Assembly: GCA_011523705.1 (NCBI GenBank)
Contig: WTGC01000140.1
Span: 110,667 to 174,666, forward strand
Length of the DNA stretch: 64,000 nucleotides
Reading direction: 5' to 3'
DNA from: Chloroflexota bacterium
Lineage (GTDB): Bacteria; Chloroflexota; Anaerolineae; Aggregatilineales; Phototrophicaceae
In this document: piece after piece, positions 29,972-39,724 of the stretch
How positions within the stretch are numbered: the first letter of the stretch is position 1
How the letters are laid out: each line of letters starts with the position of its first letter
Position numbers and translations under genes: made by a program
Notes under the pieces: model-generated
Databases searched by the model: none
What the model was told of the DNA's origin: nothing
Seen by the model: the letters and a program-made list of their open reading frames with translations, nothing else

Positions 29972-32506
29972 GTGGAACGAGAGACTCTCGAGCCAGGGGC
30001 GCGGCCTTCTACCGAAATACTGGCTGAGCCACGATTGCCGGCTGTGGAAGACGTCGTCAAACCATTGGATGACGTGACGCCGGAATTCGACTTTTGGGAA
30101 GACCTCAAAGAAAGCATGCCGCCCTGGATGAACGAGGTGGTCGGCTTTGCCCTCATTGTATTTGGCATTCTATCCTTCATTTCGCTTTACATCGCTTCCG
30201 ACGCGCTGGTAGCGGTGACCTGGGCCGACATGTTGACCGCGCTTTTCGGCGATGGCGCGATCTTCGTCGCTTCCGCCCTGTTTGCTTTCGGCATCACGCT
30301 TTGGCTTCCGAAATCCGGCGTCCGCTTCCGCTTCAGCTCGGCGAGAGTGCTGGCATTGGAGATTGTTTTTCTGTCAATCCTCGCCATTCTGCATCTTGGC
30401 AATAGTGACAGCGAGTTGCGAGCCCTGGCGCGCGCTGGGCAAGGCGGCGGTTTAATCGGCTGGGGCTTGAGCTATCCCGTCTTCTGGATACTGGGTCGGC
30501 AGGCCGCGCTGGTGTTCTTTGGGGGGCTAATCGGCGTCTGCGTTGTGATCACAGTTGGATTGAGGCGGCGACATTTTGCAAATGTATTGACGAAATTCGG
30601 CGGGAAGCTGCAGCTCTATAGTGATCTCTCTACGCAACCGACCCAGCCGATTGCGGAAGACGACGAATCGCGCGAGATTTACCAACGCCTCGCGGTCTCC
30701 TCCGCTTATCGCGCTCAGGTCATGAGAATCCGGCCGAACCCGGCGGGCGATCCCACGCCAGAAAACCCTGACCGCCCGTCCTTGCCCGCGAAAGAAAACG
30801 GCGTCGCAAGAGTGCGCTCAGGGCGCCCCGCTCCCAAAAAACAGACAGACTCGGTTGAATCCAGCGCCTTTAGCCCGCTGCCGGCTACAGCCGATGCCAG
30901 TGGCTATCGCGACTACGCAAATAATGCCGACCGGAATGCGCCTGCAGTTGGCGACAGTCTTTCGCCCACAGGATCGCCAGATGCGGCGAGCGCTATCCAG
31001 AGAGATGCATGGCTCGACTCCCTGCCGAGCATCGAATGCTTGACCGCCGCCGACCTGATCTTGCCCGATGAAGACGAGATCAATCACAACGCGAATCTGA
31101 TTCAGAATACGCTGCTGGAGTTCGATCTCGAAACGACCGTGATCGACGTGCAAGTCGGGCCCACGGTGACGCGCTACGCCCTGCAGCCGCACAAGGAGGA
31201 CGGCAGCGACCGTGTGCGAATGAGCAGAATCGCCTCCTACGCGCGCGATCTTTCGCTGGCGCTCGCCGCCAAGCGACTGCGGATGGAGACGCCGGTCCCC
31301 GGTACCAACTACATGGGCATTGAGGTGCCCAACAAAAGAGCAGGCATCGTGGCGCTGCGCAACGTGATGGAAAGCGAAGCATACCAGCGTGAGACTGTGC
31401 GCAAAGGCAAGCCGCTGCTCGTTCCGCTCGGCAGAAACGTCACGGGAGAGCCAGTGTCTGTTGATCTGGCGCAGATGCCTCATTTGCTCATTGCCGGCAC
31501 AACCGGTTCCGGAAAGTCCGTTTGCATGGGCTCCATCGCCACAGCGCTGCTCATGCAATATTCGCCGGACGAATTGCAACTGGTGATGCTGGATCCCAAG
31601 ATGGTGGAACTCTCGCGCTTCGACGGCGTTCCGCATTTGCTTGGTCCGGTTGAGATCGACCACGATCGCATCATCGGCGTGCTGCGTTGGTGCGCGCGAG
31701 AAATGGATCGCCGTTACAAACTGCTGGAAGAAAGCGGCGCCAAAAACATCCTCATGTATAACGAGGCGCAGTTGGCCAAAGGCGAATCTGCACCCGCGCT
31801 GCCCTACTTGGTGATTCTGATTGATGAGATCGGCGACTTGATGCTGAGCAACCCCGATGAAACCGAGCGCGCCCTCACGCGGCTGGCGCAAATGGCGCGC
31901 GCCGTCGGCATACACATGGTGGTCGCCACGCAGCGGCCTAGCGTCGACGTGATCACCGGATTGATCAAAGCGAATTTCCCGTCGCGAATCGCCTTCTCCG
32001 TCGCATCGGGCGCCGATTCGCGCGTGATCATTGACCGAGTCGGCGCCGAACAATTGCTCGGCAGCGGCGATATGCTCTTCCTGTCGGCGGACGCGGCCGA
32101 CCCGCAACGCGTCCAGGGCTGCTTCGTCTCCGAGGATGATGTCCGTCTCGTTGTCGATCATTGGAAAGAACAACATTCGCAGCTTCTGCAAGCTGGCTTG
32201 GCGCCGGCCCGAAATGCTAGTCCCTGGGAGCCAGATCTGAAGCGCCGCCAATTCATGTCCGATACCGATCCAATGCTGCATGACGTGCTCAAGCTCGTGG
32301 TCGAGAGCGGTGAAGCATCGGCTTCACTCATTCAGCGTCGGCTCGGTTTGGGCTACCCGCGGGCAGGGCGCATCATGGATCTACTGGAAGAATTGGGCGT
32401 TGTCGGCGAAGAACCCGGCGCTGGTCGCAGCCGCAAGGTCATCATTCCGCCCGGCGTGGACCCGGTACAGTTTGTCTTCGAGCGCTATAAGAAATCGCGT
32501 TTGTAG
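29972..32506 (+). CDS. ftsK: DNA translocase FtsK/SpoIIIE
   Basis: N-terminal TM helices; Walker A IAGTTGSGKSVCMGS; C-terminal winged-helix gamma-like domain. Confidence 0.95.
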   Translation: MERETLEPGARPSTEILAEPRLPAVEDVVKPLDDVTPEFDFWEDLKESMPPWMNEVVGFALIVFGILSFISLYIASDALVAVTWADMLTALFGDGAIFVASALFAFGITLWLPKSGVRFRFSSARVLALEIVFLSILAILHLGNSDSELRALARAGQGGGLIGWGLSYPVFWILGRQAALVFFGGLIGVCVVITVGLRRRHFANVLTKFGGKLQLYSDLSTQPTQPIAEDDESREIYQRLAVSSAYRAQVMRIRPNPAGDPTPENPDRPSLPAKENGVARVRSGRPAPKKQTDSVESSAFSPLPATADASGYRDYANNADRNAPAVGDSLSPTGSPDAASAIQRDAWLDSLPSIECLTAADLILPDEDEINHNANLIQNTLLEFDLETTVIDVQVGPTVTRYALQPHKEDGSDRVRMSRIASYARDLSLALAAKRLRMETPVPGTNYMGIEVPNKRAGIVALRNVMESEAYQRETVRKGKPLLVPLGRNVTGEPVSVDLAQMPHLLIAGTTGSGKSVCMGSIATALLMQYSPDELQLVMLDPKMVELSRFDGVPHLLGPVEIDHDRIIGVLRWCAREMDRRYKLLEESGAKNILMYNEAQLAKGESAPALPYLVILIDEIGDLMLSNPDETERALTRLAQMARAVGIHMVVATQRPSVDVITGLIKANFPSRIAFSVASGADSRVIIDRVGAEQLLGSGDMLFLSADAADPQRVQGCFVSEDDVRLVVDHWKEQHSQLLQAGLAPARNASPWEPDLKRRQFMSDTDPMLHDVLKLVVESGEASASLIQRRLGLGYPRAGRIMDLLEELGVVGEEPGAGRSRKVIIPPGVDPVQFVFERYKKSRL

Positions 32507-32642
32507 ATCGTCCGCGCTAATATTACGTTCACTGGGACGACCGCAGGTTGGCGCCGACTGGCTGCGTCCATGCGCCGTTCGTTGCCCCTCAGCCGCCCGC
32601 TAAATCGTAAACGGTTCGGCGACACCTAAGTCGTCCACCGGC

Positions 32643-33740
32643 TTGCCTCATTTTCGCCGCACGAACTTGGAATCATTTAAGCGAATGTCCACTCCAGACT
32701 CAGAACATCATCGCAGCATCGCCCAGGTCAATCGAATGATCCGCAGCATCGTTGAAGCGGAGACGCTGGAGCATTATTTCTGGGTCGGCGGCCGTATCGA
32801 CCGATACTTTAAGTCAGAATTGGGTCATGTCTATTTCGATCTGGTCGATGACAGGTCGCGCATCCGCTGCATGATTCGCGAAGAGTCGGCCGGCAGTTTT
32901 CCATTTGAGCTTCGCAACCACTTGGATGTCGAAGTCTACGGTGACGTGCGCTTCTATGAAGATCGCGCCGAAGCGCAGATCAATGTTACCAATTTGCGCC
33001 TTTCGTTCAATGCCGTCGATACTGCTCCCGCCGTCGACCGATTACGCGCGCAGGGGCTCTATCCTCCCGACAAGAGAATGCCGCCGTCGCAAATTCGACG
33101 GATCGGCGTGATAACGAGCCGAAGCAGCCGCGCCATCGGCGATTTTGAGAGCGCCTACCAAAACGCAGGTGAACGCGGCGTGCTGGCGCCTGTTGAGTGG
33201 AAATACGTCATATTGGAAGGCGAACGCGCAATTCAATCCATTGTCGACGCCATTCGTGCCCTGGACAAAAGTCGGGAAATTAACCTGATCGCGATCATTC
33301 GCGGCGGCGGACGTTCGGAGAATCTCGCCGCCTTCGATAGCTTCGAAATTGCGGAAGCTGTCATTTGCAGCAAGACATTTGTCGTCACCGGCATTGGTCA
33401 CCACAGAGACAGTTCGCTGGCTGATGAGGTTGCCGACCAAGCCGCATCTACCCCAACCGCGGTCGCCCATTTCCTGGCGGAACTCTGTCTGCGCGAGGCG
33501 TCTGAAACAACGAGGACTGCGTCCCGCCCAACAGAATACAGAACCGCCGCAAGATCGTCTCAGCGCGAGTACGCCAGCCGCACCGCGCCAGGGCAAAAGA
33601 TCGGTTCAGTATCTCAGGAATATTCGCCGCCGGCGGCGAATTGGTCACGGACTACGAAAGCTCTCATCGGGATATTGCTGATACTTGCGGTCGCCTCAGT
33701 CGTATTCCTAATCGCGCTGCTGATTGCACAAACACGATAG
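32643..33740 (+). CDS. Exodeoxyribonuclease VII large subunit-like protein with C-terminal TM helix
   Basis: OB-fold-like N-terminus (YFWVGGRIDRYFKSELGHVYFDLVDD), XseA core (IAIIRGGGRSENLAAFD...GIGHHRDSSLADEVADQAASTPTAVAHFLAE), then TM ALIGILLILAVASVVFLIALLIAQTR. Confidence 0.75.
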   Translation: MPHFRRTNLESFKRMSTPDSEHHRSIAQVNRMIRSIVEAETLEHYFWVGGRIDRYFKSELGHVYFDLVDDRSRIRCMIREESAGSFPFELRNHLDVEVYGDVRFYEDRAEAQINVTNLRLSFNAVDTAPAVDRLRAQGLYPPDKRMPPSQIRRIGVITSRSSRAIGDFESAYQNAGERGVLAPVEWKYVILEGERAIQSIVDAIRALDKSREINLIAIIRGGGRSENLAAFDSFEIAEAVICSKTFVVTGIGHHRDSSLADEVADQAASTPTAVAHFLAELCLREASETTRTASRPTEYRTAARSSQREYASRTAPGQKIGSVSQEYSPPAANWSRTTKALIGILLILAVASVVFLIALLIAQTR

Positions 33741-33833
33741 AGATTTACGGCAGTCACTCTTGGCGCGCCCGGCGAAGCGAAAGCAATCACCGGAAGGCGG
33801 AGCATTAGCGCGTACGACAAGCCCGCGGTATTC

Positions 33834-34109
33834 TTACTTCTTGCCCGACTTTTCGTCTTTTTTCGGTTTGCCCAGCTCAGCTATCTGGCGCACGAGGCCC
33901 AAGATTGCCAGGAGCACGGCAAGCGCTTGCCCGGTCGATACGGAGCCGGGCGCGCCCGCCTCCGGGTTGTCGCTCTCTTCAGCCGCGCGCGTGTAAAGAT
34001 AGCTCGAAAGCAGGCCGAGCGCCGCGCCCAGAGCCGCGCCGGCAAGAATGATGCGCGCTTTACGCTCTTGCAAGCTGTCCCGCGTTGAACCGCTATCCGA
34101 ACTGCTCAT
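33834..34109 (-). CDS. Small hypothetical membrane protein
   Basis: 91 aa with hydrophobic segments; 4-bp overlap with the next ORF. Confidence 0.5.
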   Translation of the reverse strand: MSSSDSGSTRDSLQERKARIILAGAALGAALGLLSSYLYTRAAEESDNPEAGAPGSVSTGQALAVLLAILGLVRQIAELGKPKKDEKSGKK

Positions 34110-34606
34110 TCGCTTCCCTCTTCGCTTGACTCAACGGCGGGCGGGTCAAAGGTGGTTAGCAATTCACGCAGCGGCGCCAGCCTTACCGCCCAATTCAAAA
34201 CGCGTTCGTCCACGTTGTACAGCCAGCCCTCGACATTTTGCTCCAACAGCGCCGTCCAGGCTTCCAAACGCCGCAAGGGCGAGCGCGACTTCGGCTGCCA
34301 GCGGTTGAGCAAAACCACCAGGACCAGGCACAAGATGACGAGCGGAAACATGCACATAACCAACGGTAAAAGCACCAGCACGGTCAGCAAGGAATCCGAT
34401 AGCACCGCCACTTGAACCGGAGACCGCAGCGAAAGAATTGCGCCGACAATCGCGATCACGATGACCAAGACGAACATGAATGGCAACCGCACGCTCAACC
34501 AGAGGCCGCGCCGTTCCGCGCGCCCTGGCGCTAGTGGGCGCAATTCCAGCGCACCATCGCTCGTATCCGCTTGCTGACTCATTCGCCTTCCATCATCTGA
34601 AAGCAA
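34106..34606 (-). CDS. Hypothetical membrane protein (two TM helices)
   Basis: LPFMFVLVIVIAIVGAILSL and LLTVLVLLPLVMCMFPLVILCLVLVVLL. Confidence 0.55.
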   Translation of the reverse strand: MLSDDGRRMSQQADTSDGALELRPLAPGRAERRGLWLSVRLPFMFVLVIVIAIVGAILSLRSPVQVAVLSDSLLTVLVLLPLVMCMFPLVILCLVLVVLLNRWQPKSRSPLRRLEAWTALLEQNVEGWLYNVDERVLNWAVRLAPLRELLTTFDPPAVESSEEGSE

Positions 34607-34662
34607 CGCCTACAATATTGTACAGTGGCGCGCCCTGAGTTTCCAGAAAGCGATTCGCACAA

Positions 34663-35325
34663 ATGAGCCATATTTCTCCGGTCGCGCAGCGTCTTCGCGT
34701 CACCTTCGGCAAATCGGGTCCGTTGATTTACACCAGCAATCTCGATACCGCCAAGATCTGGGAGCGCGTGCTGCGGCGCGCCGACCTGCCGATACTCTAC
34801 ACGAAGGGCTTCAACACGCGTCCGCGCATTTCGCTGGCGATGCCGCTGCCGCTCGGCATATCCAGCGAATGTGAGATACTCGAGATTTCCCTGCGCGAGC
34901 GAATTGAACTGCGCGAAGACGAACTGCGAGAACGCTTGCTGTCGGTATCGCCGCAAGGTTTGACAGTCGGCGCGATTGTCGAGGTCGATACGCGCGCATC
35001 CACCTTGCATTCGCTCGTCGACAATGCCGAATACCGAATTCAGTTTCTGGATGACATCGACCGCCAGGATTTGCAGCGGCGGATACAAGAATTGCTCAGC
35101 CGCGAGTCCATCATCGTCGATCGCGTGCGGCGGCGCAAGCGCAGCGTCATGGATATCCGGCCGCTGATTTTAGGACTGCGTCTCGATAGCAGTGACAATC
35201 TAATCGCCCATCTTTCCGTCGGCGACCGGGGCAACTTGCGTCCCGATCAGCTGATGGAGCACCTAGGCTTGACCAACTTGCATCACAGCGTCCTTCGCTT
35301 TAAGCTGCATTTCCTGCCCGAATAA
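34663..35325 (+). CDS. TIGR03936/DUF2344 family radical SAM-associated protein
   Basis: LRVTFGKSGPLIYTSNLDTAKIWERVLRRADLPILYTKGFNTRPRISLAMPLPLG. Confidence 0.8.
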   Translation: MSHISPVAQRLRVTFGKSGPLIYTSNLDTAKIWERVLRRADLPILYTKGFNTRPRISLAMPLPLGISSECEILEISLRERIELREDELRERLLSVSPQGLTVGAIVEVDTRASTLHSLVDNAEYRIQFLDDIDRQDLQRRIQELLSRESIIVDRVRRRKRSVMDIRPLILGLRLDSSDNLIAHLSVGDRGNLRPDQLMEHLGLTNLHHSVLRFKLHFLPE

Positions 35326-35405
35326 TTCGTCGCACGCCACATCGCAAACTGTAGGGGCGAGACTTGTCTCACTCTCCCGCCAAAACAACAAAGAAAGACA
35401 CCTGC

Positions 35406-36317
35406 ATGACCTTGCCTTTGATCATCAGTCCCGAAGTGAAAGCCGCCCTGGAAAACCAAGCGCCCGTCGTCGCCCTCGAATCGACCTTGATCACGCACGG
35501 CCTGCCCTACCCGACAAACGTGGAGACGGCGCTGGCGATGGAAGCGGCCGTTTGCGATGCCAGCGCGATACCGGCGACTATCGCCATTCTAAAGGGAGCG
35601 ATCACCGTTGGAATAAGCGCTGCGGATATTGAATCGCTGGCGCGCATGCCGGCCGATCAGGTGCGAAAGTGCAGCCGCCGCGATCTGGCAATCGCCACCG
35701 CCCTGGGTGAATACGGCGCCACGACGGTCGCCGGCACGATGATCGTGGCCCAGATGGCGGGAATCAAGCTGTTCGCGACCGGCGGCATCGGCGGCGTGCA
35801 TCGGGGACAGCCCCACGATGTCTCGGCCGATCTGACTGAATTGGGACGAACGCCAGTGACGGTGGTCTCATCGGGCGCGAAGTCGATTCTTGATCTGCCC
35901 TTGACGCTTGAGGCGCTTGAAACGAATGGCGTGCCCATACTCGGCTACCGGACCGATGTACTGCCTGCATTTTACTCTGGACGGACGGACCTGCCGATCG
36001 ATCAACGCATTGAGTCGGCGGCGGAGGCGGCCGCGATCATACGAGCGTCACAGGCTTTGGGCGCTCAGAACGGCATGTTGATTGCCGTGCCGGCGCCCGC
36101 CGAACATGAGCTGGAGTTGGAAAGAGCCGAAGCCGCAATCGCGCAGGCGACGCGCGAAGCCGAAACATCTGGCGTCGTTGGAAATGAAATCACGCCTTAC
36201 GTGCTCAGTCGCGTCAGCGAACTGACGGACGGCGCCTCCATGGCGGCGAATATTGCCTTGCTCATCAACAACGCGCGAATCGCCGGTGCAATCGCCCGCG
36301 AATTGAGCCGGCTCTAA
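35406..36317 (+). CDS. psuG: Pseudouridine-5'-phosphate glycosidase
   Basis: VVALESTLITHGLPYPTN...FATGGIGGVHRG...SSGAKSILDLPLTLE. Confidence 0.93.
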   Translation: MTLPLIISPEVKAALENQAPVVALESTLITHGLPYPTNVETALAMEAAVCDASAIPATIAILKGAITVGISAADIESLARMPADQVRKCSRRDLAIATALGEYGATTVAGTMIVAQMAGIKLFATGGIGGVHRGQPHDVSADLTELGRTPVTVVSSGAKSILDLPLTLEALETNGVPILGYRTDVLPAFYSGRTDLPIDQRIESAAEAAAIIRASQALGAQNGMLIAVPAPAEHELELERAEAAIAQATREAETSGVVGNEITPYVLSRVSELTDGASMAANIALLINNARIAGAIARELSRL

Positions 36318-36321
36318 AGCC

Positions 36322-36822
36322 TTATCCCTGTGCCGACCAAAGATGCAGGATCAGATCCTGTTCAAAGGTCGCCGCTCCGAGACCACTAAGAAGAGCCAGG
36401 ATCTGCGCCCGGTGATCGGTGCCGTGATTCACCATGTGCACCAAGATCTGCCAGCGACGACTGCGCCGCAACCCGCCACGATCGGGGAATTGCAAGTCGA
36501 CGACTTCGTCAAGTTCCTCCGTGCTTAATTGTCTGACATAGGCCATGACCTGGTCTTGGACTTCTTCCCATTCGCGCCACAGAGTCGCTTGATCGGAGAA
36601 ATCCGTGTATTCCATTTCCGGCGGCGGCTGCCGATTGAGCCGCGCCAGCCAGCGAGTGTCGACCATCAGACAATGCGCCAGCTGATTGCGCACCGAGCCG
36701 ACCGAATAGCTCGAACCGGCGACGAACTGGTCCTGAGACAGCGCGGCAGCGCACTGCCGAATTCTGTCGAAAGAAGCGTAGTGGTAGTCGAATAGTGTCG
36801 AAACCTGCTGTGGGTTCATGCG
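36322..36822 (-). CDS. DinB family protein
   Basis: SVRNQLAHCLMVDTRWLARL...ILVHMVNHGTDHRAQILALL; start set at MNPQQVSTLFDYHYASFDRI. Confidence 0.8.
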   Translation of the reverse strand, partial: RMNPQQVSTLFDYHYASFDRIRQCAAALSQDQFVAGSSYSVGSVRNQLAHCLMVDTRWLARLNRQPPPEMEYTDFSDQATLWREWEEVQDQVMAYVRQLSTEELDEVVDLQFPDRGGLRRSRRWQILVHMVNHGTDHRAQILALLSGLGAATFEQDLILHLWSAQG

Positions 36823-36913
36823 AATAGCGCTCCCTGCCTTCACAGTCGCTATACATTGGAACTGCCATAGGTTATACTCGAATTCACGCAGTAAACGAGA
36901 GGCAGAAACGATT

Positions 36914-38848
36914 AGCGTGCCTATCACGGATCCGCGGCGCATTGAAAGCCAACTGGAACGCCACCTGCTGGCTGTGGAGAAGCCCGGCCGCTATGTCGGC
37001 GGCGAATACAACAGCGTCGTCAAAGACTGGGAGCGCGCCGATGTCAAGGTCGCCCTGGCATTCCCCGACATTTACGACTTGGGAATGTCCAACCTTGGCA
37101 TTATGAACCTCTACGATCAGGTGAACCAGCAGCCGGATATGCTGGCGGAACGCGTCTTCTCGCCCTGGTTGGATATGGAAGCGGTGATGCGCCAGGGTGA
37201 GATTCCGCTCTTCTCATTGGAGACCAAACATCCACTGCGTGATTTCGACTTGCTGGGCATCAGCCTGCCCTATGAGCAGCTCTATACCAACGCGGTCAAT
37301 CTGCTCGACCTCGCTGGGCTGCCGCTGCTGAGCCGAGACCGCGACGAGCGCTATCCGCTGGTCATCGCTGGCGGGCACGCCTGCTTTAATCCCGAGCCGA
37401 TGGCCGACTTCATCGACGCCTTTGTCATTGGCGAGGGCGAAGAGATCATCGTCGAAATCGCCAGAACTGTTGGCGAGCTGAGAGGACGATGCCGTCACGA
37501 GCAATTGCGCGAAATCGCCAAGATACAGGGCATGTATGTGCCGCGCTTCTTTGACGTGGAATACAACGATGACAGCACGGTCCACTCGATTGCGCCCAAC
37601 GAGCCGGGCATCCCGGACCGCATCTTGAAACGCATCGTCATCACCTTGCCCAAGCCCTTCACCAAGTTCATCGTGCCCAATATCGACACCGTGCATAATC
37701 GCGCGCCAATCGAAATCATGCGCGGCTGCACACGCGGCTGCCGCTTCTGCCACGCGGGCATGGTAACGCGCCCGGTGCGCGAGCGTCCCGTGGCCGAGAT
37801 CATGGCGGCCATCGCCGAAATCGTCCAGCATACCGGCTTTGAAGAGATTAGCTTGCTCAGCCTCTCGTCATCAGATTATGTCTGGGTGGAGGAATTGGCG
37901 GAAGAAGTTAATCGCGTATACAAGGACGCCGGCCTCAGTCTCAGCTTGCCCAGCCTGCGCATCGAGAGCGCCAGCGCCGATCTGCTGGAAAAGATTGGCG
38001 GCACGCGGCGCAGCGGCTTCACCTTCGCGCCGGAAGCCGCGACCGAGAAAATGCGCGATTTGATCAACAAGTATGTGCCCGATGAACAGGTGCTGCAAAC
38101 GGCGCGCGACGTCTATTCTCGTGGCTGGCGCACCATCAAGTTCTACTTCATGATTGGCCACCCCGAGGAGTCGCTTGAGGATGTACAGGCGATTATCGAC
38201 TTGTGCGTCAAGACGCTGAATGAAGGCACGCGGATTCTGGGCAAGAAGGCGACGCTGAACGTCGGCGTCAGCACCTTCATCCCCAAGCCCCACACGCCAT
38301 TTCAATGGGCGTCGCAAGATACCCGCGACAGCGTCAATCGCAAGCAGCGTCTATTGAAACAGCAGATGCGGCGCGGCGGCATGCATTTGCGCTGGAACAA
38401 CTACGAAGACAGCGAATTCGAAGGCTGGCTCAGCCGCGGTGACCGCCGGCTGGGAGCCGTGATTCGACGCGCCTGGGAGCTAGGTTGCAAGTTCGATGCC
38501 TGGCAGGATCAGCACCAACACCGAAAATGGCTGCGGGCTTTCGCTGAGCTGGGCATTGATCCGGACTTCTACAACTTCCGCGAGCGCGATCTAGACGAAG
38601 TCTTCCCCTGGGATCATATCGATGTCGGGATCCACAAGAAGTTCCTGCGCGAGGACTACTTGATGAGCATCAAGCGCGAGACCCGAGTTGATTGCCGTGA
38701 CAAGTGTTTCGCCTGCGGGATATTGCCCAAGTTCGCCAAGGAACGCTCCACGACGGAAGAATTGGCTTGGGAGTGCCCGCCGGTGACGCCGATCAGCGAA
38801 CGAAAACGCGCGCGTCAAGTCGCCATTCCCCTTAGCGCAATCGGCTAA
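36914..38848 (+). CDS. TIGR03960 family B12-binding radical SAM protein
   Basis: VALAFPDIYDLGMSNLGIMNLYDQVN and radical SAM IMRGCTRGCRFCHAGM. Confidence 0.85.
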   Translation, partial: SVPITDPRRIESQLERHLLAVEKPGRYVGGEYNSVVKDWERADVKVALAFPDIYDLGMSNLGIMNLYDQVNQQPDMLAERVFSPWLDMEAVMRQGEIPLFSLETKHPLRDFDLLGISLPYEQLYTNAVNLLDLAGLPLLSRDRDERYPLVIAGGHACFNPEPMADFIDAFVIGEGEEIIVEIARTVGELRGRCRHEQLREIAKIQGMYVPRFFDVEYNDDSTVHSIAPNEPGIPDRILKRIVITLPKPFTKFIVPNIDTVHNRAPIEIMRGCTRGCRFCHAGMVTRPVRERPVAEIMAAIAEIVQHTGFEEISLLSLSSSDYVWVEELAEEVNRVYKDAGLSLSLPSLRIESASADLLEKIGGTRRSGFTFAPEAATEKMRDLINKYVPDEQVLQTARDVYSRGWRTIKFYFMIGHPEESLEDVQAIIDLCVKTLNEGTRILGKKATLNVGVSTFIPKPHTPFQWASQDTRDSVNRKQRLLKQQMRRGGMHLRWNNYEDSEFEGWLSRGDRRLGAVIRRAWELGCKFDAWQDQHQHRKWLRAFAELGIDPDFYNFRERDLDEVFPWDHIDVGIHKKFLREDYLMSIKRETRVDCRDKCFACGILPKFAKERSTTEELAWECPPVTPISERKRARQVAIPLSAIG

Positions 38849-38854
38849 TGCACT

Positions 38855-39634
38855 GTGGCTCACAGCGGCGATGTCGTCATCAGCGGCATTCGAATCAGAC
38901 AAGAAGTCGTCGGTGATGGCGCGCCAATATTGATGGTCCACGGATGGGGCGCGAGCATTGAACTTCTGGCGCCCCTCTCTCTCCGCCTGAGCCGTCTGGG
39001 ATATCGCTGCTGCCAAATTGATTTGCCCGGTTTCGGCGGCAGCGACGAACCAAATGAGCCATTCACGATATTTGACTACGCGGCATTTTGTCTCGCCTAC
39101 CTGGATCACCTCGGCATCAACAAAGTTCACTACTTTGGACACTCGCTTGGCGGGCGCATCGGTCTGATTTTGGGATCTGATCATGGCGACCGCATTGCTA
39201 GCATGGTCTTGTCGAATAGCGCCGGCATCAAAGTTGAAGCGGCGCTTCCGACTCGATTGCGACTGAGCGCCTACAAGTCGCTTCGGCGCGGCCTAGAGAA
39301 GATCGGCGCCAAGTCGGCGGCGGACGGTATACGCCAAAGCTACAATCGACAATTCGGCTCTGACGATTACCGGACTGCCTCGCCGGTAATGCGGCAGACG
39401 CTCGTCAACATTGTCAACCAAGACCTGCTTGACCACGCTACATGCGTCTCCGTCCCGACCATATTGATCTGGGGCGACGAAGACGAGGAGACACCGCTCT
39501 GGATGGGGCGAAAGCTGGAAGCGACCATTCCAGATGCCGCGCTGATCCTCCATGAGGGCGCCGGGCATTACGCTTACCTCGATTTCCCCGATCGAACGGC
39601 CAGCATCATGGACGCGCTTTATCGAAGCGCGTAG
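38855..39634 (+). CDS. Alpha/beta hydrolase
   Basis: VHGWGASIELLAPL; nucleophile elbow YFGHSLGGRIGL. Confidence 0.85.
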   Translation: MAHSGDVVISGIRIRQEVVGDGAPILMVHGWGASIELLAPLSLRLSRLGYRCCQIDLPGFGGSDEPNEPFTIFDYAAFCLAYLDHLGINKVHYFGHSLGGRIGLILGSDHGDRIASMVLSNSAGIKVEAALPTRLRLSAYKSLRRGLEKIGAKSAADGIRQSYNRQFGSDDYRTASPVMRQTLVNIVNQDLLDHATCVSVPTILIWGDEDEETPLWMGRKLEATIPDAALILHEGAGHYAYLDFPDRTASIMDALYRSA

Positions 39635-39724
39635 CCTTCCAAAGTCAATGAGCGGCGCCGCTCACTTTTCCCTCCTGTCGGTTCACGTCTATAATGACAT
39701 TGCGTTGACAAAGCAGGGTGGAGA

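Noticed and set aside
30818-32281. 487-aa ORF antisense to ftsK
   Set aside because: Shadow ORF without recognisable domains.
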